From Buxus sempervirens (lineage: Eukaryota > Streptophyta > Magnoliopsida > Buxales > Buxaceae): a DNA stretch of 64,000 bases. The translations under genes and the position numbers were made by a program. The number at the start of each line of letters is the position of its first letter. The stretch's first letter is position 1. Under the pieces are notes generated by a model. The model saw only the letters and a list, made by a program, of their open reading frames with translations. It searched no databases and was not told the DNA's origin. The DNA is taken from NCBI GenBank assembly GCA_947561395.2, contig OX387184.1:42274766-42338765 (forward strand), written 5' to 3'. Of this stretch, positions 48,401 through 52,079 are shown piece after piece.

Positions 48401-49352
48401 ACCTTCATGTGTTATATCAAGGCTTTCTTATCTTCCCTTCAGGCTCATGTTTTGTAAAAATAATCAACATCTTATAGTCTTCTGGTTCTTTGTTAAATTT
48501 TCTTTGCAGTGGGTGGTAACTAATCTCCGCCAGACTGGCCCTCCTGGTTTATCATCGTCAAGCTTCTCGTGGATCTTTGACCTGAAGGGAATTGCTGAAA
48601 TGTACAGATCTTATGAAGAAACAAATTTATGGTACTCCCATTCAGCAATTTCATGGTGCTTTTAATTAATAGGTCAAACTGGTGTGCTTCCTATAGAAAC
48701 AAGATTGTTTTATTGTCGTCTTCCATTGGATGAATCCACATAAGATGCCAAATGACATATCAGCAGACTGAAACTGAAGTACTCTGGCATTTTTAAGACC
48801 ATAAGGCTAATTATAGAAACATAGTCACCTTTACATTTGCACAGGGGGCTGTCCTTACTCCTTAGTCAACTTCATCAATGCAGGAAATTTGTGGAAGACC
48901 TGCCTCGAGGAGTGCATATAAATTTCCTGAAAGCTGAAAGGAGTTTGCACAGATGGGCCCTTGAAGATCTCCAGAGGATTCATGCTGCTGAAGAACTTGC
49001 TGCTGATGAGGGTGGTGGAGTTAAAATGCATGTCCTTGAAGATGCTGGTCATTGGGTATGTAACCTTTCTGTTCTCATATTAAATACTTAAAACAGATCA
49101 TCCTGTGACCCACAATTAAAGGTGCAGTAGAAAAGTCATCTATCATTCATCCAGTACAAAATATCGGTCCTCGTTTAGGTCGGATGGCCTGGACCTAGCA
49201 TTTTACTGACGAGAAAAATGTTCATATCTATAAATCATTATGACATGCTCAGACGGTCATAACTTTTCATTTACCTTTGGCAGGTACATACTGATAACCC
49301 AGATGGTCTTTTCAGGATTATCTCATCTTCCTTTCAGGGGCTTAAAACTTAA
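8593..49352 (+). CDS. Alpha/beta hydrolase, ABHD11/YbfF-like, 13 exons, 394 aa
   Basis: This is the only host protein-coding gene I can support. Thirteen exons with GT-AG borders sum to 1185 bases and keep one frame throughout: 8593-8730, 12358-12501, 12636-12662, 13104-13194, 14016-14059, 15862-15960, 23177-23234, 23357-23409, 23578-23679, 28975-29040, 48510-48631, 48884-49055, 49284-49352. Visible motifs are an oxyanion HG (H124-G125, in LLHGILGS), DLRCHGDS at 153-160, a nucleophile elbow GHSFGG with Ser196, and the histidine of DAGHWVH (H371). Asp298, in SWIFDLKG, lines up with the conserved Asp of the ABHD11 family after an F-x-W pattern; that assignment is inference. Residues 1-46 are Ser/Arg-rich and could be an organelle-targeting sequence. 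The family comprises serine hydrolases/esterases; the plant substrate is unknown to me. It appears orthologous to the Arabidopsis AT4G10030 group. The start is the first ATG; an upstream in-frame TTG at 8560 is not a plausible plant start. Confidence 0.93.
9537..10572 (-). mobile_element. 5'-truncated LINE insertion with 13-bp target duplication
   Basis: A minus-strand LINE 3' fragment. Its tail appears as a T-rich run at 9537-9560, and perfect copies of aagtcaagatcat flank it (9524-9536 and 10573-10585). The open frame 9824-10417 encodes the C-terminal part of a plant LINE ORF2 with the zinc-binding reverse transcriptase (zf-RVT) region: VWARIIPSKVGFFLWAA, CVICKSEEESVEHLLVHC, and a terminal WNLIPAGISSVLWGERNWR-type block. 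The reverse transcriptase and endonuclease are missing, as expected for 5' truncation on insertion. Confidence 0.88.
9824..10417 (-). pseudogene. LINE ORF2 C-terminal fragment (zf-RVT)
   Basis: A 197-codon open segment of LINE ORF2. It has the Cys/His cluster of the zf-RVT domain (C-x2-C and H-x4-C spacing) and the W-x-ERN-x-RIF motif common to plant LINE tails. There is no natural start; it is a relic inside intron 1. Confidence 0.85.
12358..12501 (+). CDS. Hydrolase exon 2 (residues 47-94)
   Basis: Acceptor ggtttag, donor TTTTG|gtactg, phase 0 at both ends. Encodes the segment from NDTFLTSRL to KPSGIL. Confidence 0.88.
12636..12662 (+). CDS. Hydrolase exon 3, 27-bp microexon (residues 95-103)
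   Basis: Acceptor tattttgcag, donor CTT|gtaaat. Encodes AYDLVQGAL, phase 0 at both ends, so skipping would keep the frame but remove nine residues just before the hydrolase core. Confidence 0.85.
12693..12858 (+). repeat. 83-bp tandem duplication in intron 3
   Basis: Copies at 12693-12775 and 12776-12858 are almost identical (ctgta/ctgtg head, tttccatg end). It sits inside the 441-bp intron 3 and does not touch the splice sites. Confidence 0.9.
13104..13194 (+). CDS. Hydrolase exon 4 (residues 104-134)
   Basis: Acceptor attcttgcag, donor TGGG|gtaggc, leaving phase 1. Encodes the first core strand and the oxyanion motif LLHGILGSRKNW. Confidence 0.9.
14016..14059 (+). CDS. Hydrolase exon 5 (residues 134-148)
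   Basis: Acceptor atattacag, donor TGGCAG|gtattt. Together with exon 4 it restores phase 0. Encodes SFARRLAQEFPMWQ. Confidence 0.9.
14259..14314. mobile_element. 56-bp foldback MITE flanked by TTA
   Basis: Arms 14259-14284 (ggctgcatttgggattactt...) and 14289-14314 are inverted copies with three mismatches over 26 bp around a 4-bp loop. TTA flanks both sides (14256-14258 and 14315-14317), the usual 3-bp target duplication of PIF/Harbinger elements. With no interior, it is a minimal hairpin. Confidence 0.6.
15181..15790 (-). mobile_element. LINE 3' fragment
   Basis: Read on the minus strand, about 15740-15530 encodes AIVWHIWMERSRRIFQD and SVDQVVDSILVASASW, the terminal block of plant LINE ORF2 after zf-RVT. 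An A-rich 3' end on the minus strand (T run at 15181-15188 on +) marks its tail. Stops interrupt the rest. Neither the 5' limit nor a target duplication is clear. Confidence 0.65.
15862..15960 (+). CDS. Hydrolase exon 6 (residues 149-181)
   Basis: Acceptor tttacgcag, donor AAGCTA|gtgcgt. Encodes FLLVDLRCHGDS and the following helix, which are hallmark residues of the ABHD11/YbfF group. Confidence 0.9.
18190..18345 (+). mobile_element. Possible tRNA-derived SINE fragment
   Basis: The segment has a gagttggtctgaaggt box (like a pol III A box, about 18206-18222) and, about 30 bp on, a gggttcggtttt box (like a B box, about 18252-18263). This is the spacing of plant tRNA-derived SINEs. No tail or target duplication is identified, so this is tentative. 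Confidence 0.3.
18443..18478 (+). repeat. Homopolymer of 36 G
   Basis: Thirty-six consecutive G, then a G/C-rich tail (tggggcggggcacgggcgg). Such long G runs are rare in plant DNA and are prone to sequencing error. Confidence 0.9.
19384..19895 (+). pseudogene. Left-arm viral-type coding remnant
   Basis: A frame related to the right-arm ORF runs through this segment but is interrupted, for example by stops near 19470 and 19702-19704. Residues such as DLTEYLCESLLHL and FIMTSGPQVFVTEESVDYPR match the inverted copy closely. The protein family is not recognised; position immediately before a promoter-like non-coding region fits the last ORF of a plant pararetrovirus. Confidence 0.5.
21302..21676 (-). 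pseudogene. Right-arm viral-type coding remnant (124 codons open)
   Basis: The longest open piece of the inverted segment. It begins at a Met codon but the same frame continues upstream to about 21715, so the Met need not be a true start. It ends in TAA just before the promoter-like region. No known domain is visible by eye. A second minus-strand frame (22024-22254, Lys/Glu/Phe-rich) lies further 5' and may belong to the same relic. Confidence 0.5.
22024..22254 (-). pseudogene. Unidentified 76-codon relic next to the inverted repeat
   Basis: A Lys/Asn/Phe-rich frame on the minus strand lying outside the inverted repeat but upstream of the right-arm ORF in its direction. No domain is recognised and no intron or promoter context is seen. 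It is probably a further piece of the pararetrovirus-like insertion, or chance. Confidence 0.25.
22300..22960 (-). mobile_element. RTE-type LINE reverse transcriptase fragment
   Basis: Minus-strand reading gives, in order, CMNNKYSGVLTSD, EINERWREYFQKLLN, EMRRALA then GKALGPDRI-IEVWK, and FGFMQGRST. These are the characteristic early reverse transcriptase blocks of plant RTE LINEs (ERWREYF, GKA-GPD-I-E-WK, QFGFMPGRST). Several stops and frameshifts show it is dead. Confidence 0.75.
23177..23234 (+). CDS. Hydrolase exon 7 (residues 182-201), nucleophile elbow
   Basis: Acceptor catgaaacag, donor GGCAAAG|gtatgc, phase 1. Encodes VLVGHSFGGK with the catalytic Ser196. It lies 7.2 kb downstream of exon 6. 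Confidence 0.92.
23357..23409 (+). CDS. Hydrolase exon 8 (residues 201-218)
   Basis: Acceptor tcttttcag, donor GTCAGA|gtaaga. Encodes ALSMVEQAAKPLARPVR, the helix after the nucleophile. Confidence 0.9.
23578..23679 (+). CDS. Hydrolase exon 9 (residues 219-252)
   Basis: Acceptor aatctatag, donor AATCAG|gtgctt, phase 0. Encodes VWVLDATPG, equivalent to the VxDxxP strand of the family, and the start of the lid region. Confidence 0.9.
23680..24945 (+). other. 5' part of hydrolase intron 9
   Basis: AT-rich intronic sequence with no recognised repeat or gene; the small frame at 24075-24371 has no domain. Confidence 0.6.
24946..28231 (+). mobile_element. Decayed LINE, same strand as the host gene
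   Basis: A 5'-truncated LINE. It starts inside the endonuclease (LGDFN at about 24970, YKGFFYTWNN, CKLDYVL, and SDHS at about 25230) and continues with LVPKCKNPTNLNDFRPISCVNTIYKCISKLLA and QSAFIHGRR of the reverse transcriptase (about 26080-26260). It ends with zf-RVT pieces (HAFIFWM, CLLCRADVESIDHL) and IWVERNDCLFNN (about 27990-28030). A poly(A) run at 28219-28229 marks the 3' end. Many stops and frameshifts are present. No target duplication was found. Confidence 0.85.
24970..28067 (+). pseudogene. LINE ORF2 relic (endonuclease, reverse transcriptase, zf-RVT)
   Basis: Open pieces at 24987-25388 (endonuclease C-terminal half), 25734-25916 and 25864-26334 (fingers of the reverse transcriptase), and 27775-28068 (zf-RVT tail) lie in order on the + strand in shifting frames. 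The polymerase FADD block survives as LKFADDLIVFSYG near 26620. The protein cannot be made. The RNase H domain seen in the LINE at 52661 is absent. Confidence 0.8.
28232..28974 (+). other. 3' part of hydrolase intron 9
   Basis: AT-rich, with a short near-duplicate (tattctaagat...aaaatgtat at about 28435-28545). Nothing else recognised. Confidence 0.6.
28975..29040 (+). CDS. Hydrolase exon 10 (residues 253-274)
   Basis: Acceptor tttaaaag, donor GCACAG|gtatgc, phase 0. Encodes IYSKRNIVDSLVQGG and following residues. The 19.5-kb intron 10 starts here. Confidence 0.88.
29041..29937 (+). other. Hydrolase intron 10, upstream of the Tat element
   Basis: AT-rich, no gene or repeat recognised. Ends in gtaac (29933-29937), the left copy of the Tat target duplication. 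Confidence 0.6.
29938..31025 (+). repeat. 5' LTR of the Tat element
   Basis: 1088 bp, TGTTTACACC...GGAGCAACA. It has a TATA box TATAAAAG at 30250-30257, an AATAAA poly(A) signal at 30749-30754, and G-box/ABRE-like CACGTG at 29975-29980 and 30992-30997. The short frame at 30323-30529 is present in both LTRs but has no domain. Confidence 0.97.
31034..31050 (+). other. Primer-binding-site-like sequence of the Tat element
   Basis: TGGCACGCCCGGTGGGA begins 8 bases after the LTR end. It has the TGG start and GC-rich stem expected of a tRNA primer site. The matching tRNA is not assigned. A partial copy (tggcacgcccg) also lies inside the LTR at 30956-30966. Confidence 0.55.
31075..33015 (+). CDS. 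Tat gag polyprotein, 646 aa
   Basis: Starts at ATG 31075 (MAARRSTRHAEN); the open frame extends upstream into the LTR but has no better start. Residues about 225-360 form a retrotransposon gag capsid domain (LRLFGNSLTGQAFTWY, LARLRQQPGESADKYI and RFKYMKNKC). At about 476-490 CKWHGVKTHETNEC is a Cys/His cluster of the type found in Tat gag proteins in place of a normal zinc knuckle. The C-terminus is basic. It ends in TAA at 33013-33015. The same frame runs on through a second stop (TAG 33178-33180) into the protease, so gag and protease are one frame broken twice. Gag would form the particle that packages element RNA. Confidence 0.9.
   Translation: MAARRSTRHAENAAPEEPAESQVNPLYASEVPEEGPSSSQPDLNERLIQAIQGLSQQMAGFGQGINKISSDNGRILAVLQEGFSTMARPVMMTERAETSAAGSNVHEWINIPEQPPIMNLGVNGRHEQANTAALRGEIPPGVPVHPNVPPIEVRPMGQREAQENHREDIGVRNMAVNRNYIQNVIQEMIGDQYHRRMTRPVYRKPYPGWIDQQFEFPRGYKIPEFTLFSGEGQQSTIEHIGRFTVQCGEASGNDFLRLRLFGNSLTGQAFTWYITLPANSVTNWGMMEEKFHSQFYRTEPKVTMVDLARLRQQPGESADKYIARFKYMKNKCRILLPESEFANLALNGLHFELRKKFEGEQFEDLFELSARATKYEWLLQEDNEKKVSSYGSYYKDPNFEYGVVEVVGKQSITCPILIRKTKDTEATKETSTFSRNYSFDINKTAEVFEYLLKQGFFRLTKDHPFIPASVAAKGKACKWHGVKTHETNECTVLRNVIQENIDKGLLKFAETDKEKMQVDTQPFPKEVSANMVTIGLPKRTPAVKIDLDRSSSGKWGKTAQPVQNQVNLRPRNHWRYPPTQGRSWHQERKGEIWGEWWHKHRREPRIEEDRKPELNEKTTKKLVLVPSELSSNQAATKKRLETVAKS
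33016..33195 (+). other. Gag-protease junction with two in-frame stops
   Basis: After TAA 33013 the gag frame stays open for 54 codons to TAG 33178-33180, then continues into the protease ORF without a frame change. The linker contains CQDC, so it looks once-coding. The TAG sits in tagggggggcaa-like sequence (33178-33188, six G), nearly the same as the 3' polypurine tract/LTR border. Confidence 0.8.
33181..34662 (+). CDS. Tat protease ORF
   Basis: Open from the codon after TAG 33178 to TAA 34660-34662. The first ATG in frame is 33277, giving 461 aa. The N-terminal half is a basic, Pro/Ser-rich linker. The aspartic protease is at about 34060-34400: LIDNGAAINFIP carries the catalytic Asp (Asn replaces the usual Ser/Thr after it, as in many Tat elements) and ALLGRDWIH is the flap/C-terminal motif. 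It would cleave the polyproteins. It could be reached by stop readthrough or internal initiation; neither can be decided from sequence. Its last 11 bases overlap the start of pol. Confidence 0.85.
   Translation, partial: GGKRPLYLTSGRQVGSPTRTAATYSSARDSGYMTYEQYRMVNGVKPRMVKPPIIQDGHWKRLTHPKFPFHAQASIAELTRTQKRRWQRQQAKRRYQEQSTGSSEPYWSSRFVAKRRIPKPQRLKKSPPDSPIPPDTTPEHNSNAVTERLVSDEELTDNFAGGEGEQLLVEQMLTEYSRISTPSTVEITEELTFENPKDEISESLSQPPLSADASIAEICFGWMPPIPLDCHMVLTLPMTFGASMELPRLEEIQEEEDPVALYVIDPEHLEEEKKDQKPADGDKIGLVGEVCFVEPSLTMTQHLKPLFIKAHMNGIPINRILIDNGAAINFIPISTLKKLGKSYSDLISSKITVTNFAGGITGTRGILPIELTVGTRQSLTAFFVIESSAGYNALLGRDWIHSNKCVPSSLHQSLLFWKDGKTEEVKADQRPFAVDSNAAHASLYNEGVKPISFSGYDKNGQPITSSSAILQTAQLQITEVAAVAELKELPNDG
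34652..38227 (+). CDS. Tat pol: reverse transcriptase, RNase H, second RNase H, integrase, 1191 aa
   Basis: Starts at ATGATG (34652), which overlaps the protease stop in a +1 frame. Reverse transcriptase lies at about 145-320, with VCIDFRNLN, FMDGHSGYNQI, FGLKNAGATYQR and YIDD at 306-309. A connection/RNase H follows (LYIAASSDSVGVLLAQE and ALADFLADH). A second RNase H at about 600-735 has LEFDGSKTE (Asp605 region), NNQAEFEA and VGDSQLV; this duplicate RNase H is the Tat signature. Integrase begins with an HHCC zinc site (HEGICGAH and CQECQKH, about 822-868) and has a D893-D954-E990 core with exact D-35-E spacing. The ORF is uninterrupted, so catalytic functions look intact. Confidence 0.96.
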   Translation: MMVKPSEVAEAVVRKMTAYMQEEKIGKLQQEQEWLENGEIMINSAEFINEQEDERVLNRNEITLADLQAAPAKLEDLKVDTQDPLEEINLGTEAEKKPVFISKLLPPSVRQEMRLLLTEYSDCFAWTYQEMPGLDRRMVEHRLPIKPEFKPFRQPSRRMGDDVVCKVKVEIERLLSAGFIRPIRYAEWLSNVVPVIKKNGQIRVCIDFRNLNSATPKDEYPMPIADLLVDNASRHKFLSFMDGHSGYNQIFIAEEDVAKTAFRCPGALGTYCWVVMPFGLKNAGATYQRAMNLIFHDMIGQILEVYIDDVVIKSQTEMGHLQHLKKVFERLRKYSLKMNPLKCAFGVSAGNFLGFLVHQRGIEVDKNKAKSVIEAKPPANRKQLQRLLGQVNFLRRFISNLAGKIRVLSPLLKIKNTEEFIWNEDHQAAFESIKQYLATPPVLVPPSKERPLKLYIAASSDSVGVLLAQENDQGYEQAIYYLSRFLTPVEERYTNLEKLCLTLYYAATKLRHYLLSAKEIFVIAATDVVKYMLTRPTVSGRLGKWTLTLMEFDFKYVPQKAVKGQALADFLADHPSSVQEKELDIPVFHASFCYAEFQPWTLEFDGSKTEFASGIGVVITSPTGDKHEHAFQLEELSTNNQAEFEATIIGLEILWEMGARAVNIVGDSQLVLKQMEGIYNCNSESLVLLLRRARFLAQQFNRIEFEHRPRKENYQANELAQLASGLRLRDSVRTVTIQSLPNSEKRPFLVDSLACCNQTIRQDWRGEIWGYLKDPTIKTSRSTKRKAANYFILGDELYKKSIEDIPLRCVNPTEAMLIMAEVHEGICGAHQAGVKMRWLLRRHGYYWPSILKDCQMFAVGCQECQKHGPVQRVPAFELQTIVKPWPFRGWAMDLIGKVYPPSTGLHNFIIVATDYFTKWVEAKPLKKVEQSDVIEFIREQIIHRYGIPETITTDSGTVFVGQEVTEFAKTYGIRMIQSTPYYAQANGQAEATNKVLKNILRKMIEDKPRSWHKLLSEALWAYRMSYKTSIGTTPFALTFGHEAVIPAEITVKSLRVAIQNNFTPKDYTEAMLVELEDLGEMRRLALDRQRALKQRIARSYNRRVKHKSFAQGDLVWKTLLPIGKKDSLYGKWSPTWEGPLQVSKVLPGGVYHIQSLDGQEKKIINGQFLKRYFPTLWESREINNQPEENQE
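38373..38626 (+). other. Sense mini-exon with TATA box and splice donor, then a hairpin
   Basis: TATAAATA at 38375-38382 is followed 48 bp later by ATG 38430 in a purine-rich context. The frame runs 41 codons (MAKDQKPTTETIGEEEV...) to a strong donor ACG|GTAAGT at 38552/38553; unspliced it would stop at 38582. Beyond it, tccgaccagc and gctggtcgga (38601-38610 and 38617-38626) form a perfect 10-bp hairpin with a 6-bp loop. No acceptor or second exon could be fixed. This may be the start of a short sense transcript of the element. Confidence 0.4.
39055..41811 (-). CDS. Antisense PMD gene B in the Tat element, 2 exons, about 893 aa
   Basis: Runs opposite to gag-pol. Exon 1 is 41811-40356 (ATG at 41811-41809, MADDNPNDLNLF), donor CCCAG|GTAACT, a 75-bp intron (40355-40281), acceptor TTTATTAG, and exon 2 40280-39055. 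The join keeps phase (1+2) and both exons are fully open. Exon 1 is a plant mobile domain (PMD, aminotransferase-like): ITLPRSWPKCSPEWNKWVER, MTPTLLDVCCITGLSVLG, GPLWFLQFWFYEYFP. Exon 2 begins with a Lys-rich nuclear-localisation-like stretch (KSKKKKVE) and a Ser/Pro-rich linker, and ends in a charged coiled-coil-like helix. The stop TAA lies inside AG|GTAAGG, so a further exon is possible. PMD proteins of plants (MAIN/MAIL1) act in silencing and genome stability; many are transposon-borne. What this one does is unknown. Confidence 0.8.
41812..42151 (-). promoter_or_regulatory. Spacer between the two antisense genes
   Basis: 340 bp between the 3' end of gene A and the start of gene B. It would hold the promoter and leader of B. 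No clear TATA box is seen on the minus strand. Confidence 0.35.
42152..45232 (-). pseudogene. Antisense PMD gene A in the Tat element, 3 exons, one in-frame stop
   Basis: Runs opposite to gag-pol, upstream of gene B. Exons are 45232-43663 (ATG 45232), 43600-43353 and 43288-42152, with borders GAAG|GTATAT, CATTAG|GTAAAG, GGAAG|GTACTG and TTCTAG|GCTTCG. All three join in frame for 985 codons. Exon 1 carries the PMD (FRNWPTAYPEWKAWVDRM, MMTPTVMDVCFITGF and GGPLWFLQFWAYHYFP) with an internal Lys/Arg-rich insertion (KKRKQPSTKNNRAFKKARSS) like a nuclear signal. A TAG at 44068-44066 breaks the frame after DDITDE; gene B is open at the matching place and homology resumes (EVYLPNCVGRQ against EIYLPHFVSRQ), so this is a true nonsense change or a recoded stop. 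Exon 3 ends in a long helix. Confidence 0.78.
45233..45457 (-). promoter_or_regulatory. Promoter of antisense gene A and Tat polypurine tract
   Basis: On the minus strand CTATAAAG (complement of 45301-45308) lies about 70 bp before the gene A ATG. On the + strand the polypurine tract agtaagtaggggggg (about 45440-45454) ends 3 bases before the 3' LTR. Confidence 0.6.
45458..46545 (+). repeat. 3' LTR of the Tat element
   Basis: 1088 bp. It differs from the 5' LTR by five single-base transitions only, at offsets matching 29955, 30262, 30268, 30489 and 30728 of the 5' copy. Its AATAAA (46269-46274) is the element's poly(A) signal and lies inside the host intron in sense orientation. Confidence 0.97.
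46551..48509 (+). other. Hydrolase intron 10, downstream of the Tat element
   Basis: AT-rich intronic sequence. The only structure is a 115-bp tandem duplication (47586-47815). The minus frame at 47291-47539 has no domain. Confidence 0.6.
47586..47815 (+). repeat. 115-bp tandem duplication in intron 10
   Basis: Copies start with agaagaatttcggaaagaaa at 47586 and 47701 and differ at a few bases. The first copy is open in one frame (EEFRKERNSKMLYGAEKVV...) and follows a splice-acceptor-like attgcag at 47581-47587, but no donor or known domain supports an exon. Confidence 0.9.
48510..48631 (+). CDS. Hydrolase exon 11 (residues 275-315)
   Basis: Acceptor ttctttgcag, donor TTTATG|gtactc, phase 2. 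Encodes WVVTNLRQTG through SWIFDLKG; Asp298 is the likely catalytic acid by family position. Confidence 0.9.
48884..49055 (+). CDS. Hydrolase exon 12 (residues 315-372)
   Basis: Acceptor caatgcag, donor CATTGG|gtatgt, phase 0. Encodes the last core strands and the DAGHW motif. It contains an Ala/Glu-rich insertion (about residues 344-358) longer than in animal ABHD11. Confidence 0.9.
49284..49352 (+). CDS. Hydrolase exon 13 (residues 373-394 and stop)
   Basis: Acceptor ctttggcag. Encodes VHTDNPDGLFRIISSSFQGL and ends in TAA at 49350-49352. Confidence 0.9.
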   Translation, partial: VHTDNPDGLFRIISSSFQGLKT

Positions 49353-50550
49353 ATGAGCTTCTTTATCTCATGAAGAGTATTTCTCAACTACGAGTTCCGG
49401 ACTTCCCGTCATTTAAATGCTGTATAATGGGTTGCTGAGGCATGGTATTGTAGGTTTTTGGTTTAAATCCATTTTTTCATTTATTATGGCAAAGCATACC
49501 TACTTCATGTCGTTAAGTATGGTTAATTCATGGTTAATCCATTTTTTCAGTTTTGGGTTTACGAGTTTACTACTTCGTCCATGTTGTTAAGTATTAATTC
49601 ATGATTATATTGCTATTTATTTCTTGCTCTGTTGATCCTACCCCCAGGTAAGGTGGCACCTGATTGTGTTATGTTTTTTCGAAGCCCCTTATGTATTCTG
49701 GATTTTTTAAATCAAATGGAATCATATGAAAGTAGTTTTCAGTACAAAACTTTTCTAGGATTTCAACAAAGCATCAGTTCAATCACTCTCTTTGGGAGTA
49801 ATGTTTCAAGCTGAGACTAAAAATTATTATGGTGCCCTAAACTGCAGTTTTAAAAGAGTTCCTTATGTCATTGGATTGCATCTGCATCCGTCATTAAACT
49901 TTTTGAATGCTTGTTTACCATGCAAGTTGAAGTCCTCTTAATTAGAGCCTATGGTTTGAATTAGGCTTTTTTCTTTTTTTTTGGGGGGGTTGAAGTGTGA
50001 CTCATGTTTTTTTATCTGGGTTCAAAGCAGAGGGACCTCATGGTCCTGTGAAGGGAGCAGCCCATGGAGAGAGGTCTTTTGTGCTAGTTTGAATTGAGGT
50101 TTGTTTGTTATGGCATAACGGAAAAAGTTTTCTTTGAACGTTGTCTGCATGCCCATGGATTTGAATTTTAGAAGGAAATGTGGGTTTCATGCCCTTTCAT
50201 AACGTTGTATATAAGAAGTGATGCTTCAAACAATGTGGGCTAAAAGACCACGGATATGTAGGATTTTAACCCTTTTTATGGAGTATGGACATTATTAAGC
50301 CTAAAGTATTGAAGTACAGAACTTTGTTTTTTTCCTTATGAAGTACATAACTTGTTATGAGAGTGCAACTTGAATCGGTTAAACCTAAGAACTGATGAAC
50401 GCAAACCAGCTTTGGTTGGTTAGGATGTGGTTTCAATGTATTTGGTTTGGTTTGGTTCCAAAATCTCTGACCTTAAGTAAATCGAAACTTGACCTGTAAA
50501 TATATTTTATTTTACTGAAACAATGTATAAAAACAATTGTGTATTGTTTT
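49353..50550 (+). other. 3' UTR and downstream flank of the hydrolase gene
   Basis: No AATAAA is seen in the first 300 bp after the stop, so the poly(A) site is not placed. The rest is AT-rich with no gene. Confidence 0.5.
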
Positions 50551-51040
50551 AGGGAAAATTCCATATACACCCCTTGAGGTTTTTGCTTAGGCACATAAAC
50601 CTCCTGGTATTTTGAAAATGACAAAGACCTCCCTTAATATTTGCACAAATGGTCACAATGGTACCATTTGATAGTTCAATAATATTGAAAATATTAAACT
50701 TACCCTTGAGATTAAATTTATTTAAAAGCCAATATAATCCCAAAATTATCAAACTTTATTGAATAAATACAATATATAATTCCTAACGGAAATAAACTTC
50801 CAACTTTCTCCATTGAGCATTCTCCAAAAGTTTTCTTAACAATCTACAGATTGGGGTATTTTATCATATAAGGTGAAGTATTTTGTTTTACTTAAAGGAT
50901 ACTTTAGGCATAAAATCTCTCAAGGGGGCTTATGTGATCATTTATGGATATGTCAAGGGAGGTTTTTAGCATTTTCCAAATGGCAGGAGGTCCGTGTGCA
51001 TGAGTGACAAACCTCAAAGAGGTTTAAGTGTTATTATCCC
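50551..51040. mobile_element. MITE-like element with long inverted ends
   Basis: The left end (agggaaaattccatatacac, then a cccttgaggttttt box, an aaacctcctgg box and a gacctccctt box) recurs inverted at the right end (complement of about 50930-51040, with cctctttgaggtttgt, gacctcctgccattt and acctcccttgac boxes). Length is about 490 bp with no coding frame. Target duplication not identified. Confidence 0.6.
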
Positions 51041-51130
51041 TTCTTTTTTACCTACTTTTTTTATTACAACTAGTGCACCACTGTCATGACAATCTTATCT
51101 TTAATGACTATAAAGATCAGCAACTGGCTG

Positions 51131-51310
51131 TGCTAAATTGACTTAAACCAACCCAAACCGAACCTAGATTGGTTCAATTTTAGGGTCAGACAACTGGTTT
51201 AACGTGTGCTAAATTGACCTAAACCAACCCAAACCAAACCTAGATTGGTTCAATTTTAGGGTCTTTAATTTAATTTCAGTTCAATTTTAGGGTCAGCAAC
51301 TGGTTTAACG
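51131..51310 (+). repeat. 76-bp tandem repeat
   Basis: tgctaaattgacttaaacca at 51131 recurs at 51207 with the following aaccaaccc, ttggttcaattttaggg and aactggtttaacgtgtg boxes. A third, partial copy ends at about 51316. Confidence 0.8.
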
Positions 51311-51640
51311 TGTGAATCACTTGGTTTGATTCTGAGTTGTTGTGGGGCTAAAATGAACGGAGTTGCACATATGCATTACTAAAAGAACCCCAAAGATTGG
51401 GGTTTGAGATTGAGATTTGAAGTTTCTTTAATCAGTAAACCATGAAATATATTGTATTGATAGAGAAGGAATTCAATACTACTAATTTTTGCTATGGGAT
51501 TCCAAACAAATGAAGCAAAGGGAGGAAGTATGCAAATCTCCCACTCCAAAACTAAGATAACCTTCTACTCTTTATCATTTCAGTCGTGTGTATACCGAAA
51601 AATAATCAACTGGATCAACCCCCAGGAGGCCATTAAGACC

Positions 51641-52079
51641 AGGGAAAATTATGGAAAATGGTCACTTTTCGTCGATATTTATAAAAATATTAAGACCCAA
51701 ATTACAAAAAAGTGCCACTTTTTGTCGATATTTATAAAAAAATCCGTCGAAATTAAATTATAGGACCACTTTTAAAAAATAATTAAACTTGAGGATTATT
51801 TTCTTGGGACACAAACTCATTATACATAGGACTCAAGCTTATTACATGGGACAAGAGCTCATCTTACATGGGACACAAGCATATTCTACATGGGATGCAA
51901 GCACATCAAACGTGGACTCAAGCGTGGTTTGTCTATAATAAAATGACACTATTTTTTAATTATGTTGGAGAAGTGACCCTTCAAGTCAATTATTTTTAAA
52001 TGGTGGCATTTTTCTGCACATATTAATGGCATGTTTTATAAATATCGAGGAAAAGTAACCATTTTCCATACTTTTCCCT
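51641..52079. mobile_element. MITE-like element with about 46-bp inverted ends
   Basis: The left end 51641-51686 and the complement of the right end 52034-52079 match almost throughout (agggaaaa, tatggaaaatggt, acttttc, tcgatatttataaaa). The interior is non-coding and holds repeated acatgggacacaagc words. No target duplication is evident. It shares the agggaaaatt start with the element at 50551. Confidence 0.65.
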
